Below are positions 6,841-15,566 of a stretch of 64,000 nucleotides of DNA, piece by piece. Position numbers and translations under genes: made by a program. Within the stretch, counting starts at the first letter, position 1. Every line of letters starts with the position of its first letter. The DNA is taken from NCBI RefSeq assembly GCF_003349955.1, contig NZ_QLKQ01000041.1, positions 1-64,000 on the forward strand, written 5' to 3'. The notes under the pieces were generated by a model. It was not told where the DNA came from. It did no database searches and worked only from the letters and a program-made list of their open reading frames with translations. This stretch comes from Azospirillum brasilense. GTDB taxonomy: Bacteria > Pseudomonadota > Alphaproteobacteria > Azospirillales > Azospirillaceae.

Positions 6841-9384
6841 ATGAACGGTGGCGTAGACTTGAGCAATTGCGACCGGGAGCCGATCCATCTCGTCGGGTCC
6901 ATCCAGCCGAGCGGATTCCTGATTGCGCTGTCGACGGATTGGATCGTCAAGCACGTCTCGTCCAACATCGGGGCGTGGCTGGGGGTGGAGCCCGACGCCC
7001 TGCTGGGTCTTCCCCTGGCCGAGGTGATGGACGAGGAGGCGCTGCACGCCATCCGTGGCCGGCTCCAGCTGTCCCTGATCAACGGGTCGGTGGAGCGCGC
7101 CTTCCGGGTGACGCTGTCGCCCGGCGCGCTGCCGCTGGACATCGCGGTCCATCTCTCCGGCCAGTCGATCATCGTCGAGGCGGAGCCGAGCGAGCCGGAC
7201 AGCGAGCTGGACGTCGGCTCCATGGTCCGCGCGATGATCGGGCGGCTTCAGCGCACCCCCGACTTCGACTCCTGCTGCCGCGAGGCGGCGCGGCAATTGC
7301 GGTCGCTGACCGGCTTCGACCGGGTGATGATCTACCGCTTCGCCCGCGACGGCGCGGGGGAGGTGATCGCGGAATCCGCGGTGCGCGGCATGCCCTCCTA
7401 TCTGGGGCTGCGCTACCCGGCCTCGGACATTCCCAAGCAGGCCCGCGCGCTGTACGAGCGGAACTGGCTGCGCTGCATCAACGATGTGGACGCGCCGCCC
7501 GCGGCCATCCTGCCGCCCTTCGGACCGGAGGGCGAACCGCTCGACCTGTCGATGAGCGTCCTGCGCAGCGTGTCGCCCATCCATTGCGAGTATCTGCGCA
7601 ACATGGGCGTCGCCGCCTCGCTGTCGGTGTCGATCCTGCGCCGCGGCAAGCTGTGGGGGCTGTTCGCCTGCCACAACATGGTGCCGAGGCGTCTGTCGCT
7701 GGAGCGGCGCACGGCGGCGGAGCTGTACGGCCAGATGTTCTCCTTCCTTCTGGAGAGCGTCGAGCGCGACCGCGAGGAGGCCTACGAGGCCAAGGCGCAT
7801 CTGCTCCACACCCGCATTATGGCGGTGATGGCCGACGGCGCCTCCTCCATGGAGAATCTGGAGCGGTTGCGCGGCGAGGTCGGCCACTACATCCGCAGCG
7901 ACGGCTTCGCCATCGTGCTGGGCGGCCAGACCCTTGTGGACGGCAGCACCCCGACGCCCGAGGAGCTGCTCGGGCTGGTGCGCATGCTCAACCGCACGCA
8001 CGCCAGCCGCGTCTTCGCCACCAGCGAGATCGGGCAGGTCCACCAGCCGGCGCTGGATTTCGCCGAGCGCGCCGCCGGCATGCTGGCCATCCCGGTGTCG
8101 CGCAAGCCGCGCGACTACATCATCTTCTTCCGCAAGGAGTCGGTCCGCACCGTCACCTGGGCCGGCAACCCGGACAAGCCGGTCGAAGCCGGTCCCAACG
8201 GGCAGCGGCTGACCCCGCGCAAGAGCTTCGAGGCGTGGAAGGAGACGGTGCACGGCCAGTCGGAGCCCTGGACGGAGGCCGACCTGCGCATCGCCGACTC
8301 CCTGCGGATCACGCTGATGGAGGTGGTGCTGCGGCTGGCCGACCAGGCGGAGGAGGAACGCCGGACGGCCCGCGAGCGGCAGGAATTGCTGATCGCCGAG
8401 CTGAACCACCGGGTCCGCAACATCCTCAGCCTCGTCCGCGCCCTGCTGGCCCAGAGCCGGGCCGGGGTCACCCGCGTCGAGGAGTTCGCGGAGATCGTCG
8501 GCGGGCGCATCCAGGCGCTGGCGCGGGCGCACGACCAGTTGACGGCGGAAAACTGGAAGCCCTCCCCCCTGCGCCCCCTGATCGCGGCGGAGGTCGACGC
8601 CTATCTGGGCAGCCGGGCGGACCGGGTGGTCCTGTCGGGACCGGAGGTGCTGCTGTCGCCGCCGGCCCTGTCGGTGATGGCGCTGATCATGCACGAGCTG
8701 GTGACCAACGCCGCCAAGTACGGCGCCTTCGCCGACAGCGGCGGGCGGGTGAAGGTCCATTGGAGCTTCGACGACCGGGACGCGCTGGAACTCTGCTGGG
8801 AGGAAAGCGGCGGCCCGCCTGTGCAGGCGCCGACGCGCCAGGGCTTCGGCACCACCATCATCGAGCGCTCCGTCCCGCACGAACTGAAGGGCGAGGCGAC
8901 GGTGACCTATGCCCTGGCCGGGCTGAAGGCGCGCTTCACCATCCCGGCCATCCATGTCAGCCTGGCGCCGGAACGCCCGGCGGCGGTGATCGAGGCGGCG
9001 GTGACGCCCTGCGCGGCGGCGGATGCTCCGCTGGGCGGGACGGTGCTGCTGCTGGAAGACAACATGATCATCGCCATGAGCGCGGAGGACATGCTGCTCA
9101 AGCTGGGCGCCGAGCGGGTGGAGACGGTGGCGAGCGTCCGTCAGGCGCTGGTCGCCATCGCCGACGACCCTCCGGGCATGGCGCTTCTCGACGTCAATCT
9201 GGGAACTGAGACCTCCTTCCCGGTGGCGGAGCGGCTGCGCGAGCTGGGCATCCCCTTCCTGTTCGCCACCGGTTACGGCGAGTCCGCGATCTTCCCAGAG
9301 GAGTTCCGCGACGTTCTGGTCCTGCGCAAGCCCTACGATTCGGAGCAGGTGCGGCGGGGGCTGCTGGCGGTGCGGGGGCTGTAG
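6841..9384 (+). CDS. bphP: bacteriophytochrome HWE-type histidine kinase with C-terminal receiver
   Basis: An 847-residue red/far-red photoreceptor kinase. The PAS-like N-terminus (about 5-110) has DREPIHLVGSIQPSGFL, with Cys10 just before it in the place of the biliverdin-attaching cysteine. A GAF domain follows (about 130-300) with FDRVMIYRF, YPASDIPKQAR and IHCEYLRNMGVAASLSVSI. Then comes a PHY domain (about 310-500). The kinase core carries AELNHRVRNILSLVRALL, with phosphoacceptor His523 of the HWE/HisKA_2 type, and an ATPase domain with HELVTNAAKYGAF. A receiver domain (about 735-847) has LLLEDNMIIAM and the phospho-accepting Asp of ALLDVNLG. It is convergent with a second hybrid kinase. 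No haem oxygenase gene for biliverdin synthesis is seen nearby. The start ATG lacks a strong ribosome-binding site. Confidence 0.95.
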   Translation: MNGGVDLSNCDREPIHLVGSIQPSGFLIALSTDWIVKHVSSNIGAWLGVEPDALLGLPLAEVMDEEALHAIRGRLQLSLINGSVERAFRVTLSPGALPLDIAVHLSGQSIIVEAEPSEPDSELDVGSMVRAMIGRLQRTPDFDSCCREAARQLRSLTGFDRVMIYRFARDGAGEVIAESAVRGMPSYLGLRYPASDIPKQARALYERNWLRCINDVDAPPAAILPPFGPEGEPLDLSMSVLRSVSPIHCEYLRNMGVAASLSVSILRRGKLWGLFACHNMVPRRLSLERRTAAELYGQMFSFLLESVERDREEAYEAKAHLLHTRIMAVMADGASSMENLERLRGEVGHYIRSDGFAIVLGGQTLVDGSTPTPEELLGLVRMLNRTHASRVFATSEIGQVHQPALDFAERAAGMLAIPVSRKPRDYIIFFRKESVRTVTWAGNPDKPVEAGPNGQRLTPRKSFEAWKETVHGQSEPWTEADLRIADSLRITLMEVVLRLADQAEEERRTARERQELLIAELNHRVRNILSLVRALLAQSRAGVTRVEEFAEIVGGRIQALARAHDQLTAENWKPSPLRPLIAAEVDAYLGSRADRVVLSGPEVLLSPPALSVMALIMHELVTNAAKYGAFADSGGRVKVHWSFDDRDALELCWEESGGPPVQAPTRQGFGTTIIERSVPHELKGEATVTYALAGLKARFTIPAIHVSLAPERPAAVIEAAVTPCAAADAPLGGTVLLLEDNMIIAMSAEDMLLKLGAERVETVASVRQALVAIADDPPGMALLDVNLGTETSFPVAERLRELGIPFLFATGYGESAIFPEEFRDVLVLRKPYDSEQVRRGLLAVRGL

Positions 9385-9425
9385 CGCGTCTCGCCGGCGT
9401 TCGGGATTCTCGGGGGCAACAAGGG

Positions 9426-9572
9426 CTTCACGGATTTCACGGATCTGAACACGGATTCCACGGATTTTTTTCAATGTTTGCGTGCTCAGAAAACGTCAGT
9501 CGCGAAGCCTATACTGAGCAAGCATTACAAAATCCGTGTCATCCGTGCCTGAATCCGTGAAATCCGTGTAAA
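9426..9572. repeat. inverted CACGGATT-type repeat between convergent kinase genes
   Basis: The left half carries several copies of the 8-9 base unit CACGGATTT/C (for example TTCACGGATTTCACGGAT). The right half carries the complement (AATCCGTG and ATCCGTGAAATCCGTG), separated by ~55 bases. The two halves could pair into a long hairpin, so it may act as a bidirectional terminator for the two convergent genes. It may also be a dispersed repeat; only one copy lies in this window. Confidence 0.75.
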
Positions 9573-9641
9573 CTCCTTTGTCATCCAACAAGCAGCACCC
9601 TCCCCGATTGCCGCACCACCACGGTCGACCGGGTCGAGGAC

Positions 9642-12410
9642 TCACGCGGCGGTGCCGGTCTGGCGGGTCAGGGCTTCCTGGAGCAGGCGGGCGGTCACCG
9701 GCTTGAACATCACGCCGATCCCGTGCCGTTCGGCCTCCTGCATCACGTCGGGGCCGGAATCGCCGGTCAGCAGGACGGCCGGGATCGCCGCCCCGGCCAG
9801 TTCGCGGATCTTCAGGATGGCTTCGGTGCCCACCTTGTGCTCGCGCAGGCGGTAGTCGGCGACCATCACGTCGGGCCGCCGCCCCGCCGCCCGCAGGCGG
9901 TCCAGCGCCTCCTCGGTGGAGGAGGCGACGATGGTGTCGTAGCCCCAGTCCTGGAAGATCGAGCGCAGCCCCATCAAGACGATGGCGTCGTCGTCGATCA
10001 GGACGGCCAGCCGCCCGCGCTCCGGCTCGCGGGGCGAGGGGGCCGGGGCCGGGCTGTCCGCGGCGTCGCCGAGCGGCACGGAGATGCGGAACACCGACCC
10101 CTTGCCGAGTTCGGAGCGCACCTCCACCGGGTGGCCGAGCAGGGCCGACAGCTTCTGCACGATGGCGAGGCCGAGGCCGAGCCCCTGGTTGCGGTCCCGC
10201 TCGGGGTTGCCGACCTGATAGAACTCCTCGAAGATCCACGACATCTGCTCGCCCGAGATGCCGATCCCGGTGTCGCGCACCTGGATGCCGGCGTGGCCGT
10301 CCAGGGGATGGCACTCCAGGCGGATCACCCCGCGCTCGGTGTAGCGGATGGCGTTCTCCACCAGATTGCGGACCATCCGCCCCAGCAGGTTGCGGTCGCT
10401 GCGCACGGTCAGGTCGTGGTGGTTGACCACCTGGAGGTCCAGACCCTTGGCCGCGGCGACCGGAGCGTAGGAGGACCCGATGTCGTCGAGCAGCGGCTTG
10501 ATGGGAATGTCCTCGATCCGCGGCTCGATCACCCCGGCGTCCAGTTGCGAGACGTCCAGCAGGCTGTCGAGCAGGCCCTTCAGCGTCTCCATCCCGCGTT
10601 CCAGCATCGCCAGGGCGTCGCGCCCGCGCGGGGAATGGACGTGGCTGTGCAGCGCCTCGGCGAAGAAGAACATGGACTGCATGGGCTGGCGCAGGTCGTG
10701 GCTGGCGGCGGCCAGGAAGCGGCTCTTGGAGCGGTCGGCCTGCTCCGCCGCCTCGCGGGCCATGCGGCTGTCGTGGACGTCCACCGCGGTGCCGACCCAG
10801 GCGATGATCTGGCCGTTCTGGCGCATCGGGTTGATCCGGCAGACGTGCCAGCGGTAAACCCCGTCGTGGCGTTGCATGCGCACGTCGAAGCCGTAGGATT
10901 CGCCCGCGGCGATGCCGCGCTCGCGGCAGTCGAGCAGCCGGGGATAGTCGGCGGGGTGGATGTAGGACCAGCGCTCCCCCTGCTCCAGGCTGCGTCCGGT
11001 GTAGGTGCGCCAGGCGGCGTTGTAGTATTCCCGGCCGCCGTCCGGCCTGTTGATCCACATCATCACCGGCGTGTTTTCGACCAGCTCGCGGAAGCGGGTC
11101 TCGCTCCGCCGCAGGGCCTCCTCGGCGGCCTTGCGCTCGGTGAGGTCGGTCAGGGTGACGACGGCCAGCGTGATGCAGCCGTCGGGGTCGCGCACCGGCT
11201 CGGCGTCGGCCAGGCAGGTGATGGGACCGGTGGGGGTGTCGCGGCGCAGCTCCTCCTGCCGCACCACCGCGCCGTCGCGCAGGGCGCGGACCAGCGGCAG
11301 CTCTCCGGACCCTTCCGAAGGGCCGCCGGTGAAGGGGCGGGGGTAGTCCTCGACGCGCTCGATCCGGCCCAGCGGCTGGCCGATCAGCCGTTCCGCCGCG
11401 CCGTTGTGCAGGATCACCCGTCCGGTGGGCGCCTCGGCCACCACCACGCCGGCGCGCAGATGCTCCAGCACGGCCTTGAGCAGGGCCCGTTCCGTCTCGC
11501 GCTGCCGGGTCAGGCGCCCGATTCCCCAGGCGGTGCCGGTCAGGGTGAGCAGCAGGATCACCAGGAAGGGAAACCAGGAGCGCAGCGCCACCACGTCGAC
11601 GGCGCGCAAAGCGGCGGCGTGGTCGATGCCCACCGCGACGGCGAGCCCGTTGCCGTTCACCCCGGGAGGAGAATAGGCCACGATGCGGGGCACCCCGTCC
11701 AACCCCTCGGTCAGCGCCGTCGCCGTCCGGTCGCCGTTCAGGAAGAGGTTCAGCCGCTCCGGCAGCGGCTGGCCGACCAGACCCGGAATATCCGGCACAC
11801 GGACGATGATGGTGCCGTTGCTGTCGGCCAGCAGGACCGTCGTGTTCGGAGGCAGCGGTTTGTGGGCCTGATACTGCCGCAGCCAGTCGAGGTCGAGCAG
11901 GGCGGTCACCACCACGGCATCGGAGCCATTGCCGGAAGCATCGGCTTTGTCGTGCGCGTAGGGCATGGCGAAGGGCAGGACGTGACGATCCAGCCCTTTC
12001 GCGACGATGTAGTCTCCCAACGCGAAGCGACCGGTGGACAGGGCCTGCTGAACTTCCGGCTGGTTGGCAACCCCGGTCCCGACGATCCGTCGGTCGGTGG
12101 CGCACCGGACGGTGCCGGAACGGTCGGCGAAGCCCAGCGTCAGGTAGCTGGGCAGGCGCTGCCCCAGGCGTTCCATCGTCTCCTGGCAGCCCGGTCCGGC
12201 GATGTTCGCCTCCACCAGCGTGGCAAGGATGTGCTCGATGTCGTCGATGATCCGACCCTGTTCGACATCGATCAGGTCGAGCAGGCGCAACGCCTCCTGA
12301 CCGAGTTCGGCCTCCCGCTCCGCCCGCAGCCGGGCGTGGGAATAGACCTCGAACCCGATCAGCGGGGCCAGGGTGAAGACAAGCAGCAGAAGCCAGCGGA
12401 CCATGGACAC
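9642..12410 (-). CDS. membrane hybrid histidine kinase with PAS domain and C-terminal receiver
   Basis: A 922-residue sensor kinase. An N-terminal transmembrane helix (RWLLLLVFTLAPLIGFEVY) leads into a ~250-residue extracytoplasmic sensor with a Cache-like layout (GFADRSGTVRCATD, later NTTVLLADSNGTIIVR). A second helix follows (FPFLVILLLTLTGTAWGIG, about 285-308). Two PAS regions come next, the second being clear (RFRELVENTPVMMWINRPDG, then AWRTYTGRSLEQG). The dimerisation domain has AAASHDLRQPMQSMFFF with His571, and the ATPase domain has NLVENAIRYTERG and GLGLGLAIVQKLSALLG. The final ~120 residues are a receiver (VLIDDDAIVLMGL, VADYRLREH, LLTGDSGP). GTG at 12410 and ATG at 12404 are both possible starts. 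Its position facing the bacteriophytochrome suggests a shared signalling role, which is inference. Confidence 0.92.
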   Translation of the reverse strand: MSMVRWLLLLVFTLAPLIGFEVYSHARLRAEREAELGQEALRLLDLIDVEQGRIIDDIEHILATLVEANIAGPGCQETMERLGQRLPSYLTLGFADRSGTVRCATDRRIVGTGVANQPEVQQALSTGRFALGDYIVAKGLDRHVLPFAMPYAHDKADASGNGSDAVVVTALLDLDWLRQYQAHKPLPPNTTVLLADSNGTIIVRVPDIPGLVGQPLPERLNLFLNGDRTATALTEGLDGVPRIVAYSPPGVNGNGLAVAVGIDHAAALRAVDVVALRSWFPFLVILLLTLTGTAWGIGRLTRQRETERALLKAVLEHLRAGVVVAEAPTGRVILHNGAAERLIGQPLGRIERVEDYPRPFTGGPSEGSGELPLVRALRDGAVVRQEELRRDTPTGPITCLADAEPVRDPDGCITLAVVTLTDLTERKAAEEALRRSETRFRELVENTPVMMWINRPDGGREYYNAAWRTYTGRSLEQGERWSYIHPADYPRLLDCRERGIAAGESYGFDVRMQRHDGVYRWHVCRINPMRQNGQIIAWVGTAVDVHDSRMAREAAEQADRSKSRFLAAASHDLRQPMQSMFFFAEALHSHVHSPRGRDALAMLERGMETLKGLLDSLLDVSQLDAGVIEPRIEDIPIKPLLDDIGSSYAPVAAAKGLDLQVVNHHDLTVRSDRNLLGRMVRNLVENAIRYTERGVIRLECHPLDGHAGIQVRDTGIGISGEQMSWIFEEFYQVGNPERDRNQGLGLGLAIVQKLSALLGHPVEVRSELGKGSVFRISVPLGDAADSPAPAPSPREPERGRLAVLIDDDAIVLMGLRSIFQDWGYDTIVASSTEEALDRLRAAGRRPDVMVADYRLREHKVGTEAILKIRELAGAAIPAVLLTGDSGPDVMQEAERHGIGVMFKPVTARLLQEALTRQTGTAA

Positions 12411-12548
12411 GATCGACCGTCCCGGCCCGGAGGCCGTTGGGATGAGGGAAACGATCGTGTGAACCCTAACATACTGAGGTATGTTGCAACGCCTGTCCTT
12501 CGGTCCTAACGCTTTCCTGCGCCCGGCCGGGCTTGCCTCAGCCCAAGG

Positions 12549-13214
12549 TCAGTGCTCCGCAAGGGGGCGGGCGCCCATCAGGAAAAGGGCGACGGCCCGT
12601 CCGACGTAACACTCCACCTCCTCCCTGGAGAAGGACTGTTCCGGCAGGATCAGGCGGCGCAGCAGGATGTTGCCGGTGATCATGCCGATGAAGCCGCGGG
12701 CGGCGGCCTCCGGCTCCGCGACGGACAGGGCGCCGGCGGCGGTCTGCCGGGCCAGATAGTCGGCCAGCCGCCGCTGGGCGGTTTCCGGGCCGATGCGGAA
12801 GAAGGCTTCGGCGATGTCCGGGATGCGCCCGCCCTCCGACACCAGCACGCGGACGATGGCCATGGTGCGGTCGTCGAACAGCGCCGCGACGATGTGCAGG
12901 GCGAAGCGGGTGAGCCCGTCCTCCGGTGCTGCCCGCTCGTCGGCCTGGATGGCGGCCAGCCCTTCCTGGATGCGGGCGCTGTTCTCCTCCATCATCGCGC
13001 GGAACAGCCCCTCCTTGTCGCCGAAATGCTCGTAGAGGGTGGCGCGCGAGCCGCCGGCCCGCCCGATGATGTCGGTCAGCGTGGTCTTCTCGAAGCCTTT
13101 CTCGACGAACAGCGCCGCCGCCGCGTCGAGCAGGGCCTGCCGGCGCGCCCGGCCGCGCGGGCCGATGGTGGATGAGTCCTTGTCGACCAATTCCCTAACG
13201 CTTCCCCGGTCCAT
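12549..13214 (-). CDS. TetR family repressor (paralogue 1)
   Basis: A 221-residue TetR/AcrR-type regulator. The N-terminal helix-turn-helix region runs from RQALLDAAAALFVEKGFEKT through IIGRAGGSRATLYEHFGDKE (about residues 25-70). The C-terminal half is the ligand-binding and dimerisation domain with the AefR-like stretches VRVLVSEGGRIPDIAEAFF and ARGFIGMITGNILLRRL. It is strikingly similar along its whole length to the TetR protein encoded directly upstream (13434-14144), so the two look like a tandem duplication, now separated by a GC-rich repeat at 13241-13348. Same-strand placement with that gene and divergence from the efflux operon suggest a role in controlling acrAB or a related pump. 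A membrane gene directly controlled by this copy was not seen. Confidence 0.9.
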   Translation of the reverse strand: MDRGSVRELVDKDSSTIGPRGRARRQALLDAAAALFVEKGFEKTTLTDIIGRAGGSRATLYEHFGDKEGLFRAMMEENSARIQEGLAAIQADERAAPEDGLTRFALHIVAALFDDRTMAIVRVLVSEGGRIPDIAEAFFRIGPETAQRRLADYLARQTAAGALSVAEPEAAARGFIGMITGNILLRRLILPEQSFSREEVECYVGRAVALFLMGARPLAEH

Positions 13215-13240
13215 CGGTTCTTCCTCAGGCGCTGGCGGCG

Positions 13241-13348
13241 GTTGCCCCCACCCCGGCCCTCCCCCGCTATCGCAGGGGAGGGTGCCTTCTGCGAAGCGGC
13301 GGCAGTCCCCTCCCCTGCGAAGCGGGGGAGGGTTAGGGTGGGGGCAAC
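13241..13348. repeat. GC-rich palindromic intergenic repeat, family A
   Basis: This copy starts GTTGCCCCCACCCCGGCCCT and ends GGAGGGTTAGGGTGGGGGCA. It contains the internal CTTCTGCGAAGCGGCGGCAG block also found in the copy at 28133-28239. It lies between the two tetR paralogues and could form a long hairpin. Confidence 0.85.
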
Positions 13349-13433
13349 GTTACAACAAGCGCGCATCGTCGCGGGAGCTATGACCCGTGCCGCCCCCGCT
13401 GGCAAGACGGCAATACGCCGCTCCCGATCCCGC

Positions 13434-14144
13434 TCAGGGGCGGGTCCCCGCAAGAAACAACCGCACGGACTGACGGACGTAACGCTCCAACTCCTCCATC
13501 GGGACGGGCTCGTCCGGAAGGATCAGCCGCTTGGTCAGCAGGTCGCCGACCACCATGCCGATGAAGGCGTGGGCGGCCCCCTCCGGATCGTCGATGCGCA
13601 GGCGCCCGGCCTCGGACAGTTCGCGGAAGCAGTCGGCGAGCCAGCCGATGGTCTTCTCCGGGCCGATCTGGAAGAAGGCCTGGGCGATGTCGGGAATGCG
13701 CCCGCCCTCCGACACCAGGATGCGCAGGATGGCGGTGGTCTCCGGCATGGTCAGCGTGCCGGCGATGTGCAGGCCGACGCGGTACAGAGTCTCCTCAAGT
13801 TCCTCGGCCATCGCCGCCGGGCCGGCGGCGCGCATGGCCGACATCTCCTCCAGCACGCGGTCGCAGTGGCGCTCCATCACCGCGCGGAACAGCCCCTCCT
13901 TGTCGCCGAAATGCTCATAGAGCGTGGTGCGCGACCCGCCGGCCTGCCGCAGGATGTCCGACAGCGAGGTCAGCGCGAATCCCTTCTCCACGAACAGCGC
14001 CGCCGCCGCGTCGAGCAGCGCCCGGCAGCGCGCCTGCCCGCGCGGACCGCAGCCGGGCGTGTCGAAGCTGTTGATGCCGAGGCTGGCGATTCCGCCACCA
14101 GCGATTCCGCCTTGGAACGGTGTGGATGCCCCCTTGTCGGGCAT
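13434..14144 (-). CDS. TetR family repressor of the adjacent RND efflux operon (paralogue 2)
   Basis: A 236-residue TetR/AcrR-type repressor divergent from the efflux genes. DNA-binding helices lie in CRALLDAAAALFVEKGFALT and ILRQAGGSRTTLYEHFGDKE. The effector domain includes LRILVSEGGRIPDIAQAFF and AHAFIGMVVGDLLTKRLIL, closely matching the paralogue at 12549-13214. ATG at 14144 is chosen because CAAGGGGGAACC provides a ribosome-binding site; the open frame runs further upstream to 14321, but that stretch overlaps the operator-like palindromes and has no domain. The palindromes at 14163-14215 lie within 20-70 bases of this start, as expected for an autoregulated local repressor. The inducing compound is unknown. 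Confidence 0.9.
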   Translation of the reverse strand: MPDKGASTPFQGGIAGGGIASLGINSFDTPGCGPRGQARCRALLDAAAALFVEKGFALTSLSDILRQAGGSRTTLYEHFGDKEGLFRAVMERHCDRVLEEMSAMRAAGPAAMAEELEETLYRVGLHIAGTLTMPETTAILRILVSEGGRIPDIAQAFFQIGPEKTIGWLADCFRELSEAGRLRIDDPEGAAHAFIGMVVGDLLTKRLILPDEPVPMEELERYVRQSVRLFLAGTRP

Positions 14145-14162
14145 TGCGGTTCCCCCTTGCGC

Positions 14163-14215
14163 GAACGGTCGTTCTGAATGTATCGTTCGGTACAGTGTAC
14201 TGTATGAGACAGTAC
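14163..14215. promoter_or_regulatory. palindromic TetR operator candidates between tetR and the RND operon
   Basis: Three overlapping or adjacent palindromes are visible: GAACG-GT-CGTTC (14163-14174), TACAGT-GT-ACTGTA (14191-14204) and GTACTGT-ATGAG-ACAGTAC (14197-14215). The last two have perfect 6- and 7-base arms. Their position between divergent tetR and acrA genes fits a shared repressor operator, with the adjacent TetR as the presumed binder. Confidence 0.65.
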
Positions 14216-14365
14216 GAATAAAGGGGTCATTTCGCACCGTCCGCGCGCACCGGCCTTTTCCCCCGGTTCTGAAGGCCGGTCCCGAAACAGCCGGGCGGAA
14301 CGCGGGGTATCCCCGGCTCATTAGGACATTTCATCGCCGCATCACGGCGTTTTCACGAGGAACGG

Positions 14366-15550
14366 ATGTTCAACAGGAACGCATTTCTGTCTCTTGCCGT
14401 GGCGGCCTCCCTGACCGTGGTGCTGGGTGCCTGCCAGGACAAGAAGCACGCCGCCGGGGGCCAGCCGGCGCCCGGTCCGGCGGAGGTCGCGGTGGCGACC
14501 ATCCAGCCGCAGAGCCTGTCGGTCACCACCGAACTGCCGGGCCGCACCGCGGCCTTCCGCGTGGCGGAGATCCGCCCGCAGGTCAGCGGCATCGTGTTGA
14601 AGCGCTTCTTCACCGAAGGCAGCGACGTCAAGGCGGGCGACCAGCTCTACCAGATCGACCCGGCCACCTACGAGGCCAACCTCGCCGTCGCCCAGGCCGA
14701 CATCCAGAAGGCGGAGGCCAACCTGCAGGCCGCCCGCAACAAGGCGGCCCGCTACAACGACCTCGTCAAGAACAGCGTCGTCAGCAAGCAGGACTACGAC
14801 GACGCCATGGCCTCGCTGAAGCAGAACGAGGCGCAGCTCGCCGCCGCCAAGGCCGCCCACAATCTGGCGCGCATCAACCTGGACTACACCAAGGTCTTCG
14901 CCCCCATCTCCGGCCGCATCGGCAAGTCCGCCGTGACGGAGGGCGCGCTGGTCACCGCCAACCAGGCGACGGCGCTCGCCACCGTCCAGCAGCTCGACCC
15001 GATCTACGTGGACGTGACCCAGACCGCCTCGCAGCTCATGCAGCTCCGCCAGGACATGGAGAGCGGGCGCATCCGCCCGGCCGAGCCCGGCAAGATCCCC
15101 GTCTCGCTGTTCCTGCACGCGGCGGAGGCCCCCTATCCCCAGCGCGGCGAACTTCAGTTCTCCGACGTCTCGGTCGATCCGGGCACCAGCTCGGTCCAGC
15201 TCCGCGCGGTCTTCCCGAACCCGAACCTGAATTTGCTGCCCGGCCTGTTCGTGCGCGCCCGCGTCGAGCAGGGCGTCGCCGAGAACGCCCTGGCCGTGCC
15301 GCAGGAGGCGGTTCAGCGCGGTCCGGACGGCTCGGCCCGCGTGTGGGTCGTCGGCGACGACAACAAGGTCAACCCGCGCACCATCAAGACCGAGCGGGCG
15401 ATCAACAACGCCTGGCTGGTCTCCGACGGCCTGAAGGCGGGCGAGCGCATCGTGGTCGAGGGGCTGCAGAAGGTGAAGCCGGGGGGCGAGGTCAAGCCGG
15501 TCCCGGCGCAGGCCGCTGTCGCGGCCCTGCCCGGACCGCAGGCGCGCTGA
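14366..15550 (+). CDS. acrA: RND efflux periplasmic adaptor (membrane fusion protein)
   Basis: A 394-residue lipoprotein adaptor of the AcrA/MexA family that bridges an RND pump and an outer-membrane channel. The N-terminus is a lipoprotein signal with lipobox LGAC, the cysteine at about residue 23. The core has the lipoyl/barrel-sandwich segments ([40 protein letters not shown]) and a coiled-coil hairpin ([19 protein letters not shown] and the following [15 protein letters not shown]). The second lipoyl half is [20 protein letters not shown], and beta-barrel and membrane-proximal domains follow. A GAGGA motif lies eight bases before the ATG. The pump gene starts 16 bases after its stop. It is divergent from a tetR gene with operator-like palindromes between. 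Confidence 0.94.
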   Translation: MFNRNAFLSLAVAASLTVVLGACQDKKHAAGGQPAPGPAEVAVATIQPQSLSVTTELPGRTAAFRVAEIRPQVSGIVLKRFFTEGSDVKAGDQLYQIDPATYEANLAVAQADIQKAEANLQAARNKAARYNDLVKNSVVSKQDYDDAMASLKQNEAQLAAAKAAHNLARINLDYTKVFAPISGRIGKSAVTEGALVTANQATALATVQQLDPIYVDVTQTASQLMQLRQDMESGRIRPAEPGKIPVSLFLHAAEAPYPQRGELQFSDVSVDPGTSSVQLRAVFPNPNLNLLPGLFVRARVEQGVAENALAVPQEAVQRGPDGSARVWVVGDDNKVNPRTIKTERAINNAWLVSDGLKAGERIVVEGLQKVKPGGEVKPVPAQAAVAALPGPQAR

Positions 15551-15566
15551 GACCGGGGACCGATCC

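Noticed and set aside
14145..14321. Longer start for the second TetR protein at 14321
   Set aside because: The added 59 codons cross the operator-like palindromes and have no domain, while the ATG at 14144 has a good ribosome-binding site.
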